From NCBI GenBank assembly GCA_963971285.1, contig OZ020259.1, positions 2,108,001 to 2,172,000 of the forward strand: a DNA stretch of 64,000 bases, in the 5' to 3' direction. Under the pieces are notes generated by a model, which had not been told where the DNA came from, made no database searches, and worked only from the letters and a program-made list of their open reading frames with translations. The translations under genes were made by a program, and so were the position numbers. This DNA comes from Astropecten irregularis (Eukaryota; Echinodermata; Asteroidea; Paxillosida; Astropectinidae). Of the stretch, positions 1 to 10,815 are shown piece after piece. Numbering within the stretch: position 1 is the first letter of the stretch; the number at the start of each line of letters is the position of its first letter.

Positions 1-1205
1 GGTTAGGAACTCACGATGACAGGATGACAACCAAAAAAAGATGGTGACACACAGCTCCTCGAACAAACACTCCAAAATCGACCAGATACACAATCTTGAG
101 CTACAGTGTACATGTACACACAGTCGGGAGGACTGTAGATGAACCGCAGCGACGATGGCGATCCTTGCAAACAACCCGTAATGCGATACTCACACCTTGG
201 TGATTGCCGACTCAAGTCAGGCGGCTCAGGTCCCGGTTTGCATCCAAAAATAGAAATCCTCCTCATTTCTTCTTCCTCTTTTGCCGTTTTTTTTCCTTTC
301 CCCCCTTGCTTTCATTTTCCTCTTCCAGCGGCTAAGCCGCCACCCACCCAACGCCAACGCGCTGACCGGCACAAAACAGGGAACGTGGTTAAAAATAGAA
401 TACGAGTGACATATTCTGACAGATGCGTAGTGTTATTGAACTGCCAGCGAGGCTCATGTTCCTGTTTAGTAGTTAGAGCGATATATATAGAGGACCTCCT
501 TATCAGTTGCAGGCTAAAAGGAACTGCCTCGGGGTAGATTGCACGAGACCGGAGTATTTTTCAAGATGTGATGTCGTCTCTAAGATGGCCTCAGTTTTTT
601 GTTTTGTCGTTGTCGTTGTCCTTTTTTATTTGTTTGATTTATTTGTTGTCTTTTTTAAGGAGATGGAGTAGGGGGTAAACAACGTTGAAGAGAGTAATTT
701 GGTTATTTATTGGGATTGTAGGTGAGCTTTGGGGAGAATGAAGAGATCAAAGTTCATCTTCTGTTGTTGACTGGACTCTAAGCTAAGATGTATAATGTTC
801 AGGAAACTGGGTTAACTCGCATACAGTATACGTGATTATTCCATGGGAGAGCTCACAGTGTGAAATTTCAGTAATGCCATACATGCACGCTGTGCATTAT
901 AGCCATGGATGCCACAATGCCCAGGCTTCCAAAGATCCATGCTACCAAGATCATGTTCTCCTCTCAAGTCACACAGGTCTTCCTCACCAGTGGATAAAAT
1001 TAACAATACATGAATAACCTGTAAATCCATAATTACAAGTTTTAGATTCATCTTTTACCATGGAAACTTGGAATAAAGAGGATCGATACTTTGTATACTG
1101 TATATCCAAGAAAATTCATTCAGATTTTGTTCTTTTTCTGAAAGAAAATAGTGACAGTGTTTTTTGTTGCATGTCCCTCTGGCCGACGGTACATGCATGT
1201 GCTAT
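1..1205. other. Left edge: no confident gene
   Basis: 1-540 is relatively GC-balanced. The minus strand has a TATATATA at about 482-488 and open frames in both directions over 1-540, which could be the 5' end of a minus-strand gene leaving the window, but no splice or domain support is found. 540-1,205 shows only GT-rich and plain sequence. Confidence 0.3.
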
Positions 1206-1577
1206 TAAAGGTCATATCATACTTAGGTTTTTATCAAAGGAATACAGATTCATGGGGAAACATATCAAGACAGTTAAAGTAACAGTAATCTGTGAAAATT
1301 TCAGTTCCATACGGTGCCCTCTTTTTGAGAGAACAGTGAAAAACAGCCACAGTATTTCTAAGGTCTTTTCCCTTTTATTTTTGATCTTTTAAAAGATCAA
1401 AAAGATTACCGGTCGTTGTTTTACTAATTTCTGGATAAATACACTATTTCAGGAGGAAAAAATTTTTAACAGTATGTTTCTACCAGCACCATCTTCATAC
1501 CCTGTAAGTTATACGTAAATGTAAATCTGTGAACATTTCTGTTTTTGTTTCTTACCAAAGTATGATACTACCTTTAA
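1206..1577 (+). mobile_element. TTAAAGGT MITE, copy 1
   Basis: Ends TTAAAGGTCATATCATACTT and AAGTATGATACTACCTTTAA are inverted repeats of about 25 bp. The centre is the perfect hairpin TTTTTGATCTTTTAAAAGATCAAAAA (1,378-1,403 region). No coding capacity. TTAA may be the target duplication. Confidence 0.85.
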
Positions 1578-1995
1578 ATTGGTTTCACTTTGCAAACAAA
1601 TTAACTGATTTAACACTCAAATGCCAAGCGTAGCTTAGTTCTATTAACCAGGCAATGTAGGTCCCAGGACTCTTATCCAATAATGTCATGCAAATTAAGC
1701 AAACACCTGATGAGGGGGCTTAAGTTATCTCCCAGCGGTGTATCGGGCCAAACAGTACGTCAGGTGACAAACACGCTGCTGATCGACGTCGTTTCAAAGT
1801 GAAATGTACGTCAGTGAAAGGTCACTGAATGAACAATATTAATTGCCCCGTGCTAATTTGTAGGTAACAGTGAGAGTCCTATTGTAATGAGCAATTAATA
1901 CGCTAGCCAGCTGACTAGTACTTAGTAAATATCTCTGCTAAATCCATCAGCAGTTGTAATGGCATGTGTATAATGTACTGTAGTTAGACAGCTGA

Positions 1996-2045
1996 ATAGA
2001 GGTTATTCACGTGACGTCATTGGCCGTTAAGCACAATATTGGCAT
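1996..2045. mobile_element. Solo terminus of the GAGGTTATTCAC MITE
   Basis: ATAGAGGTTATTCACGTGACGT then CATTGGCCGTTAAGCAC. The same end as 3,225-3,268 in reverse; the rest of the element is absent. Confidence 0.65.
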
Positions 2046-2192
2046 ATACACTGTATATGCTACAAAATATTTAACATTTTTACAAAACAACAACAACAGC
2101 AACACTAAAAATTAATCAATTTATTTTCTATTGTTAATGCCTTGATTCAGTCATGCCATGCTTTTTCATGACCATTAGATATTCAAATTTGC

Positions 2193-2545
2193 TTAAAGGT
2201 AATATCATACTTTGGTTTTTATAAAAAAAATAAAGATTCATGGGCAAAAATATCAAGGACGATACAGTAGCAGTCATCTGTGAAAATGTCAGTCCAATAC
2301 GTTGCCCACTTTTTGAGAAAACAGTGAAAAACGACCACAGTCTTTTCTCTTTTATTTTTGATCTTTAAAGATCAAAAACAATTTTGGTCACTGGTTATAC
2401 CTCTTTTCTGGATAAATACACCATTTCAGGCAGAAATATTTTAACGGCATGTTTCTATCATCACCATCTTTATACCCTGTAAGTTATAGGTAAATCTGTG
2501 AAAATTTGTTTCGGAATGCTACCAAAGTATGAAATTTACCTTTAA
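2193..2545 (+). mobile_element. TTAAAGGT MITE, copy 2
   Basis: Begins TTAAAGGTAATATCATACTT and ends GAAATTTACCTTTAA; central TTTGATCTTTAAAGATCAAA hairpin. Same orientation as copy 1, about 620 bp downstream. Confidence 0.85.
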
Positions 2546-3105
2546 AAGATAAACGCAGAATTCAGGGTAATTGTACAGTGTACATCTATTGAAGTACGTG
2601 TAGTATACTACCTGACTACAGTACTATAATTATAAATACAGTAGGCACATTTTTATGTAATATGTACATATGTACCTCTTTAACTTTGACATACAGTGTA
2701 GTTATTCATTTTTGTTTTTTTAATGGACGCCTCTCATAACAAAACAGAAATCAAAGTGTCATTCATGCATGGTAATATGCAATATTAAACACAGTATGTG
2801 CCGGGCCCCCACAGCACTTTAAATGTCAAGCTAAATGAAGCACAATGTACGGCATTACATTACATATTGTAAATAGCATCCTCCATCTGTTAGGTTTTAA
2901 TTTTGTCAGAGCGATATCAACTCTCTGTGGTATTCAACTTCCACGTCCAACTTCCACTCCCCATAGAATACTGTGCTAAAGATTCAGTGTACATTGTAGC
3001 ATGAATTGAAACAGACCCCTCGCTGTATATTTATCTCGGTGATGCTTGAACTTGCGAATTTGTTCAGGTCATTTCAGCTAGTAATTAATTTGTCTTACTG
3101 TCCTA

Positions 3106-3268
3106 TAGAGGTTATTCACCGACGTCATAAAATCACGTGATTGGTTGTTTTCTCTGTTGTCCATGGTTACCCGTAGGACACTGTACGTTGCATGTGCACT
3201 GAAGCGTATTGTTTCGGGTGTGCAATCATTGTGCTTGACGGCCAATGACGTCACGTGAATAACCTCTT
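3106..3268. mobile_element. GAGGTTATTCAC MITE with CRE/E-box ends
   Basis: TAGAGGTTATTCACCGACGTCA at the left, TGACGTCACGTGAATAACCTCT at the right, 163 bp. The right end contains TGACGTCACGTG. Confidence 0.82.
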
Positions 3269-3387
3269 AGATACATAAGTTCCTCTGTCCGAACAAAATT
3301 GTGGGAAGCCGTGTCAGTCTATCGAAATCATAAAGAAAATTAGGGTAGGCCGTAGCACTTAAAGACTGACTAAACAAAAAGATTATA

Positions 3388-3500
3388 GTGTCTCCTGATG
3401 AGGACTAGAGCAGGCTAGTCGAAACATTGAGACCTTACGAGACGTGCAAACAAAATAAGAAGTGCGAAACTACGAAGGCTGGGAAACTACAAAGAGAGGA
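3388..3500 (+). mobile_element. Hammerhead-like repeat, Penelope-type, copy 1
   Basis: CTGATGA (3,395-3,401), stem GACTAG/CTAGTC with loop AGCAGG, then GAAAC (3,421-3,425). This is the CUGAUGA-stem II-GAAA core of hammerhead ribozymes. About 85 bp including the downstream TTGAGACCTTACGAGA is shared with 18,662. The third helix and cleavage triplet are not evident, so activity is not claimed. Confidence 0.6.
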
Positions 3501-3634
3501 TAGAGGTGGGCATGTGTGGTCAGGGGATTTTTGTCTTCCTATATGTAATTGATTGAAGTATTCTCAAAATAACAAAGCCATGTCCTCTTTGAGTGATCCC
3601 CATGTACTGTTTCTCAGGTTGCAGCATTGCTGCG

Positions 3635-3842
3635 AGTATCTTTAATGATCCTTGGGATATAGCAGTATGTGAGTGGTTTCATGGCTTCTGACTGCCAAAC
3701 GAATTTTAATTGACAATTACGGACACCACCAATGTGTACATGTAGGGCTGGATAGCTCAGTTGGTAGAGCACCTGTACAGTATTCAGGAGGTTGCCGGTT
3801 CGAATGCCACTCCAGTAAATTTTTCTTTGTTCACCTTTCAAT
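3635..3842 (+). mobile_element. tRNA-like SINE (family A), near complete
   Basis: A 5' segment with ATGATCCTTGG and GGTTTCATGGCTTCTGACTG leads into a tRNA-like unit from 3,745 (GGGCTGGATAGCTCAGTTGG A-box, GCCGGTTCGAATGCC B-box). The tail is TTTTTCTTTGTTCACCTTTC. The tRNA-like part is internal rather than at the 5' end. Confidence 0.8.
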
Positions 3843-4410
3843 GACAGCTCCTAAATGAGCTCGGAGACTAGCTTCAGCCGGACAAAATCTAACGCTAATC
3901 TCTGTTCCACTTGACATGGCTAGACAGCTAACATTTATACATGTATGAACTGCATTTCAAGTGCTCGCTTCTTGACCTCTTCCCTACTTGAGACACCGAG
4001 ACCCTTTAGGTTTGACTTGATTTGTTTTTTGGTCGAAGCTATTTCCACTTTCCCCGTCCTCGCTCAAACCATAATTACGGTATATACTCCTTCGGGGCAG
4101 AGTCCAGATGGCATGGTTCGTTGTGTACAAATTGTACAGGGTACCGATGACTGGCTCATGCTTTATGTACAAATCGGCAGATTACCGTGCCAGCTAGCTT
4201 TCATTGCGGCGTTTTGTCCCGTAGTGATGTCGTGGTGAAAACCCTTGAACATTTAAAGCAGATCATTAATTCTATACTGAGTGAGCCATTGGTCACGTAT
4301 AATGTACAATCTACAGATGTATGCACGCAATGTAGCTCATAATGTAGACATTGCACAATGTACACTGTACATCCACATATGTCATTGAGCATGTTGAGAA
4401 CTGTTGGTTA

Positions 4411-4748
4411 TGTTCAGACGCAGTACTCCGAAGTCCGAAAAAGGACTACCCTTTGCGGTCACAGTGAGAGGTTAACATTTCATCCCAAACACCTTGCGTC
4501 CATTACTACACAGGGCTAAACCGGATGTGGTTGCGATAGACTGTTCAGATGTTTAAAGGCATACATGTGTATTTGTAGACTGCTCTACATGTACGTAGTC
4601 TAGACCATCCCTCCTCGGCAGTCTAAGTTTTCAAAGATGACCATTTTTAGCACCAAAAAGAGTCTATCGTGGACCGTTCAGACATAAGTAGGTACACCCT
4701 TTTCAGTTTAAACCGAAGATAGACCACTTTTAGTACTGTGTCTGAACA
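4411..4748. mobile_element. TGTTCAGACGCAGTACT inverted-repeat element
   Basis: TGTTCAGACGCAGTACTCCG at the left, TAGTACTGTGTCTGAACA at the right; inner repeats of ATAGAC / GTTCAGA. 338 bp, non-coding. Confidence 0.7.
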
Positions 4749-6642
4749 CCCCCTGAGGGGCCTTTTGACCCTTTGGCCCAGCAAACCCCATAACAAAAAA
4801 TAAGACACGTCAGGCTTCGGCGAAGATGGCCAAGGATCGGTGATTTAATGCTAGATGGTCGAAGCATCCACGCCGCACCTCTTCAAGAGGAACAGCTGTG
4901 TACACACATTTTGATATGAAAACCTTGGCTGTATATTTATGTATTGGGTCATCAGGAGACCTCATTAATCATGCCTGTCGGTTGGCTCTATGCTTGAAGT
5001 TCCATCATCATCATCGTGCAACCATTAGAAGATTGTGTTGGCATCAAAAGCTGTGAACCTAATGGCCACATAATCGCATACATTTACTACATGAAGTCTT
5101 ATTTTGTTTGATGCAAAGAATTCATACATGTACATGTACTTTGCTGACGGGTGATGAAAAAATACATAATTGTACACACAGTTGTAGGGAACAATCATGG
5201 CTGAAGACTTTTTTGTGTGTTTAAATAGACCTATACATGTATGTCCATCATGTCCGTACATGTGTTTGTCTCAGGTTATCAATAAATTTATTTATCTTTA
5301 CATGTGCATGTTTTGTCATCTTGTCATTTAGCCTTCATTTAGCATGAAATCTGTTTCATGGAATCTGTAAGCAAGACTCTCTTCAGTTAGTGAAGAATTT
5401 CTAGGGTAAGCATGATTATTTTCTGCTAACGAGCTGTCATATGCATTCTGCAGAAATTCCTTGCTTACTGTTACCAAAAGGAAATCTCTCCTGTGAAATA
5501 TGCTAACTGTAATCAAAAGAAATCTGCTCCCGTAAGCGAGGAATTTCTGCTTACGGTAACGGATTCCATGAAATGTGTCTCTGCTGGCATGCTTATTGTA
5601 TCGTTGATGTTTTAATGCATCATAAATTTACAACACGCAATAGCAAGAACCGTTCACTGTTGGAGACACAGCACCATGTCCTCATCTACATGTAGATGCT
5701 GAACAGACTTTGATGAGAATAAGCATAGACGTGGAAGTAAAAGGCCTCAGTTTTAGCATGGAGGTATAAAAAGGATGTACCTCCATGGTTTTCAGCCAGT
5801 ATTCCACAAAAACCAACAACCTACATTGTAAATGTCTGTATGCACCTGCTCAAATGCCATCTGTCCATCCAGGCATCCAAAGATGAAATCAGAAGCACAA
5901 ATATATCTCTCTGATTCTCTCCTGATTCACGTGCCTCCGGACGTAATTCACACCAGCATAAAAAAAAGACGCTCTTACTGTGCTAAGGAAGACTTAGTAT
6001 CGACAGCACTAATCCACATATATCTTCAAACACTCCAGGCGAGCTCTAAAAACTAATGCCTTTACCTCGATAACAACTGAAAACAGAACAGGAAAAAAGC
6101 ATAGAAGGGAAAAGAAATGCGAAGAAAACTAAACTGAACGGCGGGGGAAAAAAAGAAGCTGTTTATCTTAAAGTCCGGTCTTAAAAGCCGTGAACTCTGG
6201 TTGAAATGTTATGGGATGCCCAAGGGAAAGAAGACAGTGATCGAGGGAAGTGGGATGGGAGAGCTGCCGGTATTGATGCGGAATACCCGTCTGGACAGTG
6301 TGGTCAAACTCTGGAGGGAAAGGAGGGGGGGGGGAGGGGTGATGAACCCGTGGAATAAAAAATTAAGAAATAGAAACAGGGACCTGGAAGAATGAATGCC
6401 AATGTTAGAAGTAATTCGATTGATAACTTAACGTCCTGAGCGTTGAGGATCGTCGGGATGTCTCAGCGATATAATTTCCCGAATTCCCTTCTGTGAAGCA
6501 AACCTACATGGCCGACTTATACTCTCCTTTTCTTAGAAGAGCTGTTTGAGATTCGGTTACTGTTTTTTCCTTGAAATGAAAATCATATTATGGTGTGCCC
6601 CACTTTTGTCACATTGTTCTCAGTGAGCGGCCATCTTTGACC
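4749..6642. other. Intergenic, little structure
   Basis: Apart from the inverted-repeat element at 5,343-5,574 I see only frequent TACATGTA words and a G-run at 6,326-6,337. No coding signal. Confidence 0.4.
5343..5574. mobile_element. TTACGGTAACGGATTCCATGAA inverted-repeat element
   Basis: CTGTTTCATGGAATCTGTAAG at the left, TTACGGTAACGGATTCCATGAA at the right. Several internal GCTTAC/GTAAGC repeats. Confidence 0.75.
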
Positions 6643-6765
6643 TTTCAGGCGGAAATATTTTAGCAATATGTTTCTACCATCACTATATCTTTATACCCTG
6701 TAAGTTATAGGCAAATCTGTGATGATTTGTTTCGGTATGCTACCAAAGTATGATAGTACCTTTAA
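6643..6765 (+). mobile_element. TTAAAGGT MITE, 3' fragment
   Basis: Starts in TTTCAGGCGGAAATATTTTA and ends AAAGTATGATAGTACCTTTAA. Half of the element is missing. Confidence 0.75.
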
Positions 6766-8228
6766 GATCAATAGGCAGTCAATTAATTTCATATTCATGG
6801 AGTCCCCCTCGAGATATAATGTACCTTCGGTTGAGTCCTTATGAAAGCACAATTTATACGCCGAATCGCTGTCTTAGTCATGAGATCTTGCTCCTTCGGG
6901 AAACGAGGATATTTTTAAACTTCTCTGACTGTCTGGCTTTACATGTACAAAACAAGATAAGCATAGATAAATCCATAAACATGATAAATGCCTCTAATAG
7001 TAATACACAACATACATTGCAATTTGTATTATGAATGTATTAAGTGTACCATACATGTGCATACACAATACATTTTTGGGGGCCGGTTTAATCAAACTTT
7101 AATACATGGATGTACACTTTATATGCAATCCAATTTATGTTATTGACGTGTGCAATTACCATTTTTCATAGACACAGCTCAATTTACGAGCAAAAAATAC
7201 CAGATTATTTTGAAAAGCTTGGGAGGCTGTATGTATTTCAGCACATCAACTCCCAAATGTCAAGTTACATACTGCAATTTATGACTTCACAAAGTTTGTT
7301 TGTTTGCGAGTGCGTACCTCGCCCCTTTTTAGTATTAAAGGATCTACCGTCAAAAATCCAGCTGGTAGCGCCACAAATTAATTAACTGAAAATTTTTGTT
7401 TGCCTGTCCTATTCAATATCTCTCTCCTGTCCTGATTATAGATATAAACATACATGTGCCCTGGACAGATATAAATGCAAATGCTGGAGTTATTTTGGGA
7501 GATTTTTCGAAGCTTGTCCTATCGACACAATGTCCATGGGTTTTCACCTTACAGTTTCCAAAGTGAGTTTTTTATTTCTGGATAAATTAATCTAGATGTG
7601 AATGATACTTCACCGTTTATTACTTCACCGGTTTTTTTGTGTAATTTGCAAAAGCAGACCTAGAATACATACAACTGTACACATGCAAGACGTGTACCGT
7701 GAAAAGAAATTATATCTAGTTTCTTCTTCCTCTTCGTTTCTTTCTTTTTGCCTCGAGAGGCCGACAGGAACCAAACAAAAGACGAAAGCTCAATTTGAGC
7801 GCCGCGAAAAAAAATTATAGTTGAAACATACTCCTCTTCAGCCTGTTGAGACTGAGCGTGTTTTTTTTAAGATCCCACACGGTTTGCAGGGTAATTTAGA
7901 ATTTTCAAATTTGAACCGAGGACTCGAACGTTATCAGACTCTGAGTCTCTACGGGGGTTTTACACAAATTGGCAGTGTGAGGGCGGCGCATGCATCGTGG
8001 TGAATCGTTTAGAAATGCATTGCTTCTTAATCTCCTGGCGGGGGTTTTTGCTGGGAGGGTGGAATTATTCAACTGACTTATGTGAGATGTTATGCCTTAT
8101 GAAAGGATCAATGCTCTCAAAATGTAGATTTGGGGCGCGGTGTTCACGCAATATGAATACATTTATTCACATGTTGTTGCCTTTGGGCAACGGAAAAAGC
8201 AAAGAAGCAAAATATTTAACAACAAAAA
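6766..8228. other. Intergenic, no feature recognised
   Basis: AT-rich sequence with short chance open frames. TACATGTA-like words are common. A TTTGAACCGAGGACTCGAAC at about 7,911 hints at an old tRNA-like remnant but is too worn to call. Confidence 0.35.
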
Positions 8229-8381
8229 ACACGAACAAAGATATTTGACTATTAGGGTCACTACCAACGGTCACATCCAACATAGGGCTGGATGGCTCAG
8301 TTGGTAGAGCGCCTGTACTGTATTCAGGAGATCGCAGGTTCAAATCCCACTCCAGTCAATTTTTCTTTGTTCACTTTTCAA
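8229..8381 (+). mobile_element. tRNA-like SINE (family A), 5' truncated
   Basis: CGAACAAAGATATTTGACTA then GGGCTGGATGGCTCAGTTGG, GCAGGTTCAAATCCC and the TTTTTCTTTGTTCACTTTTC tail. GGCTGG pairs with CCAGTC as an acceptor-like stem. Confidence 0.8.
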
Positions 8382-8388
8382 AATAAAG

Positions 8389-8485
8389 TCTGCAAACTGC
8401 TCATCAGCCAAAAAATGACCTGAAATATATCAAATGCTTGGTGTTAGGAGGGCCTGATGTTTCAGAAAGATCCTGGTAGGATCAA
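8389..8485 (+). mobile_element. GATCCTAGCAGGATC repeat, partial
   Basis: ACTGCTCATCAGCCAAAAAA, GCTTGGTGTTAGGAGGGCCTG and AAAGATCCTGGTAGGATC. Confidence 0.65.
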
Positions 8486-8490
8486 AATTG

Positions 8491-8731
8491 TAGGCCGTCT
8501 ACGAAATGGAGGCTCAGGCTCTGTCTCAGGCTCCGGCTTCATTTCGTGAATCTATTCCGAAATAACTGGTATCAATATAGAGGCTTTTGGCTGCGGTTCG
8601 GAAGTAGATTCTCTGGGTTGAAAAGGAAAACAGAGCTTCGGCTTCATTGTAATACCACAACCTAGATTTTCAGCATAATGGATGTCAGAGCTGGAGCCTG
8701 AGCCTAAGCCTCCGTTTCGTAAATGCCCATA
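8491..8731. mobile_element. CAGGCTCC inverted-repeat element
   Basis: Starts ACGAAATGGAGGCTCAGGCT and ends AGCCTAAGCCTCCGTTTCGT, inverted. The inner body is GAGGCTTTTGGCTGCGGTTC and GAAAACAGAGCTTCGGCTTC. Confidence 0.8.
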
Positions 8732-9199
8732 CATAATTTACAGCCCAATTCACTTTGTATTTTTTCTTCAAATGGCGATGTACACGCACAGTATAGTACT
8801 TGTACTGCAGTATCCTCCATGTATAGTAAATTGGTGCAAGGGAATTTATTATGTTTGCTGAACATAAATTTGCAGATTCAATTATAACATTGTAAAAGCC
8901 CACTCATACCGAGCATGTAGACAAGTCCGTATTGAAGCGGTTTCTTTTTCCCCCTGCTTCTAATGTAAAGTCGGGAAAATCCTCTGGCAGCGACGTAGTA
9001 CATAATCGCATTACGACCGCAAAGTCAATACTTTCCTGGTCACATCTGCCCATTTCGGACAAGGTGGGACGCCAAATTCCTCTCGAGGTGTGAGAGTTGG
9101 CCGGAGACGCTATCGGAAATAGCAGCATTTGAGTCGAGATTATACACACCCTATGGAAGCTGAGATACGTTTATGCACATGTACATCAACATAATATCC

Positions 9200-9400
9200 T
9201 GCTTGTAGTTAGGAAGGCCTGCCACATTTTGATCCTGGCAGGATCTTTCTCAAAGGCTAAATGACAAGGGGACAAGAACGTGCAAGTAAAAGATGCACAT
9301 GAATGGATGAGAGGATCGGGACATAAGGGGAGGGGTTGGAGGGTGGGGATTGGTACATGTAAGAGTGGTCAGACAAAGGGGTCAGATAGGCATAATATTT
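9200..9400 (+). mobile_element. GATCCTAGCAGGATC repeat with 3' body
   Basis: TTTTGATCCTGGCAGGATCT, CAAAGGCTAAATGACAAGG and GAACGTGCAAGTAAAAGATG through GGTTGGAGGGTGGGGATTG, shared with 32,160-32,360. Confidence 0.65.
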
Positions 9401-9439
9401 TCAAATGAGGCACAAGGTAAAGACAACTGACCAGCCTGT

Positions 9440-9535
9440 GTAGGACTCTTTAACAGAGGGCCAGTTAGGCTGGTCATCTAGAGGTACAAGGTTCGAATTC
9501 ACTTCAATAATTTTCTTTGTTGCTTACCTTTACAA
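9440..9535 (+). mobile_element. Degenerate family A SINE tail
   Basis: Contains AAGGTTCGAATTCACTTC (B-box-like) followed by TTTTCTTTGTTGCTTACC, the family A 3' end. The head is not recognisable. Confidence 0.5.
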
Positions 9536-9559
9536 ATAAGAATGGGATTTAGCAGTACA

Positions 9560-9668
9560 TGTACATGTATGTGAGTGGTTTCATGGCTTCTGACTGCCAA
9601 ACGAGCAAAGATAATTGACTATTAGGGATAGTTCAGTTGGAAAGAGCGCTGTACGGTATTCTGAAATT
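9560..9668 (+). mobile_element. Family A SINE, 3' truncated
   Basis: GTGGTTTCATGGCTTCTGACTG, AAAGATAATTGACTATTAGG and AGTTCAGTTGGAAAGAGCGC match the 5' part and A-box. The copy stops in the anticodon-loop region and is followed by an ATTATT stretch. Confidence 0.65.
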
Positions 9669-9699
9669 ATTATAATTATTATAATTCACCCCGCTGACC

Positions 9700-9783
9700 C
9701 CAGCTACATAGCTCAGTGGCCTAGCGGTATGGCATCTGCACTAGTAAGCAGGAGGTCGTGGGTTCGAATCCCACCTGAGCCAG
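9700..9783 (+). pseudogene. tRNA-Thr(AGT)-like sequence
   Basis: Has TAGCTCAGTGGCCTAGCGG, a CTAGTAA anticodon loop (AGT) with one extra A in the 5' stem, and GTGGGTTCGAATCCCAC as a perfect T-arm, ending GAGCCA. Only about three of seven acceptor pairs form, so it is called a tRNA pseudogene or the head of another SINE rather than a working tRNA. Confidence 0.5.
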
Positions 9784-9921
9784 CACGTGATTTTGTTCAT
9801 GTGTACTCACAAGCACTAAGTATACAGTGCTCATCCAAGTCGGTTGAAGGACAAGCCTAATTTGCATATTATTATAATCTTGCAGTTTTCACCATTTGCT
9901 GTACAGTGTATATATAGAGGG

Positions 9922-10175
9922 TGTGCAGTCACGTGATCAGGATGCCATTTTGGACGGCAACGCTGTACACATGTATAATGCACGTACGTACAGTGTATGT
10001 AACCCACATGTGTTCGCGTAGCTTGGAAATCAACCGGACGCGTACACAGACGCATAAGTGCGTGCAAAATGATGCTGTCTGGTACGTACATGTACGCGTG
10101 CGCGCATACGCGACGTGCGTGCGTACGCGTGCCGTCCAAAATGGCCGATAAGCCATCAAGTGACGTCACGTGCAC
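9922..10175. mobile_element. GTGCAGTCACGTGA MITE with ~40-bp ends
   Basis: GTGCAGTCACGTGATCAGGA and GCCATTTTGGACGGCA at the left mirror TGCCGTCCAAAATGGC and TGACGTCACGTGCAC at the right. The interior is a CpG-rich alternating purine/pyrimidine stretch (GTACGCGTGCGCGCATACGCG). Confidence 0.82.
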
Positions 10176-10562
10176 GCTCTCTTTATGCGCTGTAGGCCTT
10201 CTTGTTGAATTAAGAAGTTTACAACAATCATATAAATGCAATTTATTTGTCCTGAATCTATTTTGTTACGATCTTCTTAAGATACTGTGCTTGTATATGC
10301 ATGCAGTGACTGCAGTGCAGATTTACATTGTGGTCTTTTATAGTCACAACCTCCCTTGGGCAATGCACGATACGATCGCAGGATTTTTAATCTCCAAGAT
10401 TGCTTAACGGAGACAGTTACATGTATGGCCATCAATTTGAAACGAGACAGTGGCGTGACTGACCCCATAGCGCATTCTCTTTTACTTTTTGGCTGCCTCG
10501 TGACGATCAGGCAAATCAACCGTCAAAAATGATACTTTTCGATTATCTATTTGCTTAGTATT

Positions 10563-10689
10563 TTGAAAGGTGAACAAAGAAAAATTGACTGGATTGGGAT
10601 TCGAACCGGCAACCTCCTGAAGGAGGTCCCCTGAAGGAGGTCGCCGGTTCGAATCCTGCTCCAGTAATTTTTTTTTATTCACTTTTCAA
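10563..10689. mobile_element. Head-to-head palindromic family A SINE
   Basis: The left arm (10,563-10,618) is the minus-strand 3' half of SINE A, from tail to B-box. The right arm (10,635-10,689) is the same 3' half on the plus strand. The arms are near-perfect inverted copies separated by about 16 bp around CCTGAAGGAGG. Confidence 0.85.
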
Positions 10690-10744
10690 TGACTAAAAAG
10701 AAAACTGAAGAATCCAAAAAGTTGTGAGATTTCATACAAGATAT

Positions 10745-10815
10745 CTTGGGCGAATGGTAGTACAACTCAACGTTTCGGCCATTATGCTCTGGCCATCTTC
10801 AGAAGAATGACGCAA
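10745..10815 (-). mobile_element. CTGAAGA / GAAACGTT hammerhead-like remnant
   Basis: On the minus strand CTGAAGA, stem GGCCA/TGGCC, then GAAACGTTGAGTTG. Same layout as the CTGATGA units but a different family. Confidence 0.5.

Noticed and set aside
1-540. Open frames on both strands at the left edge and a minus-strand TATATATA
   Set aside because: Possible gene edge, but no recognisable domain or splice site in phase; kept only as a low-confidence note.
3745-3820. Functional tRNA gene
   Set aside because: A- and B-boxes are good, but the anticodon arm does not fold, and the same unit with the same tail recurs many times, so it is a SINE.
9831-10407. Overlapping open frames on both strands
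   Set aside because: They span a CpG-rich MITE with inverted ends; no domain or codon bias.
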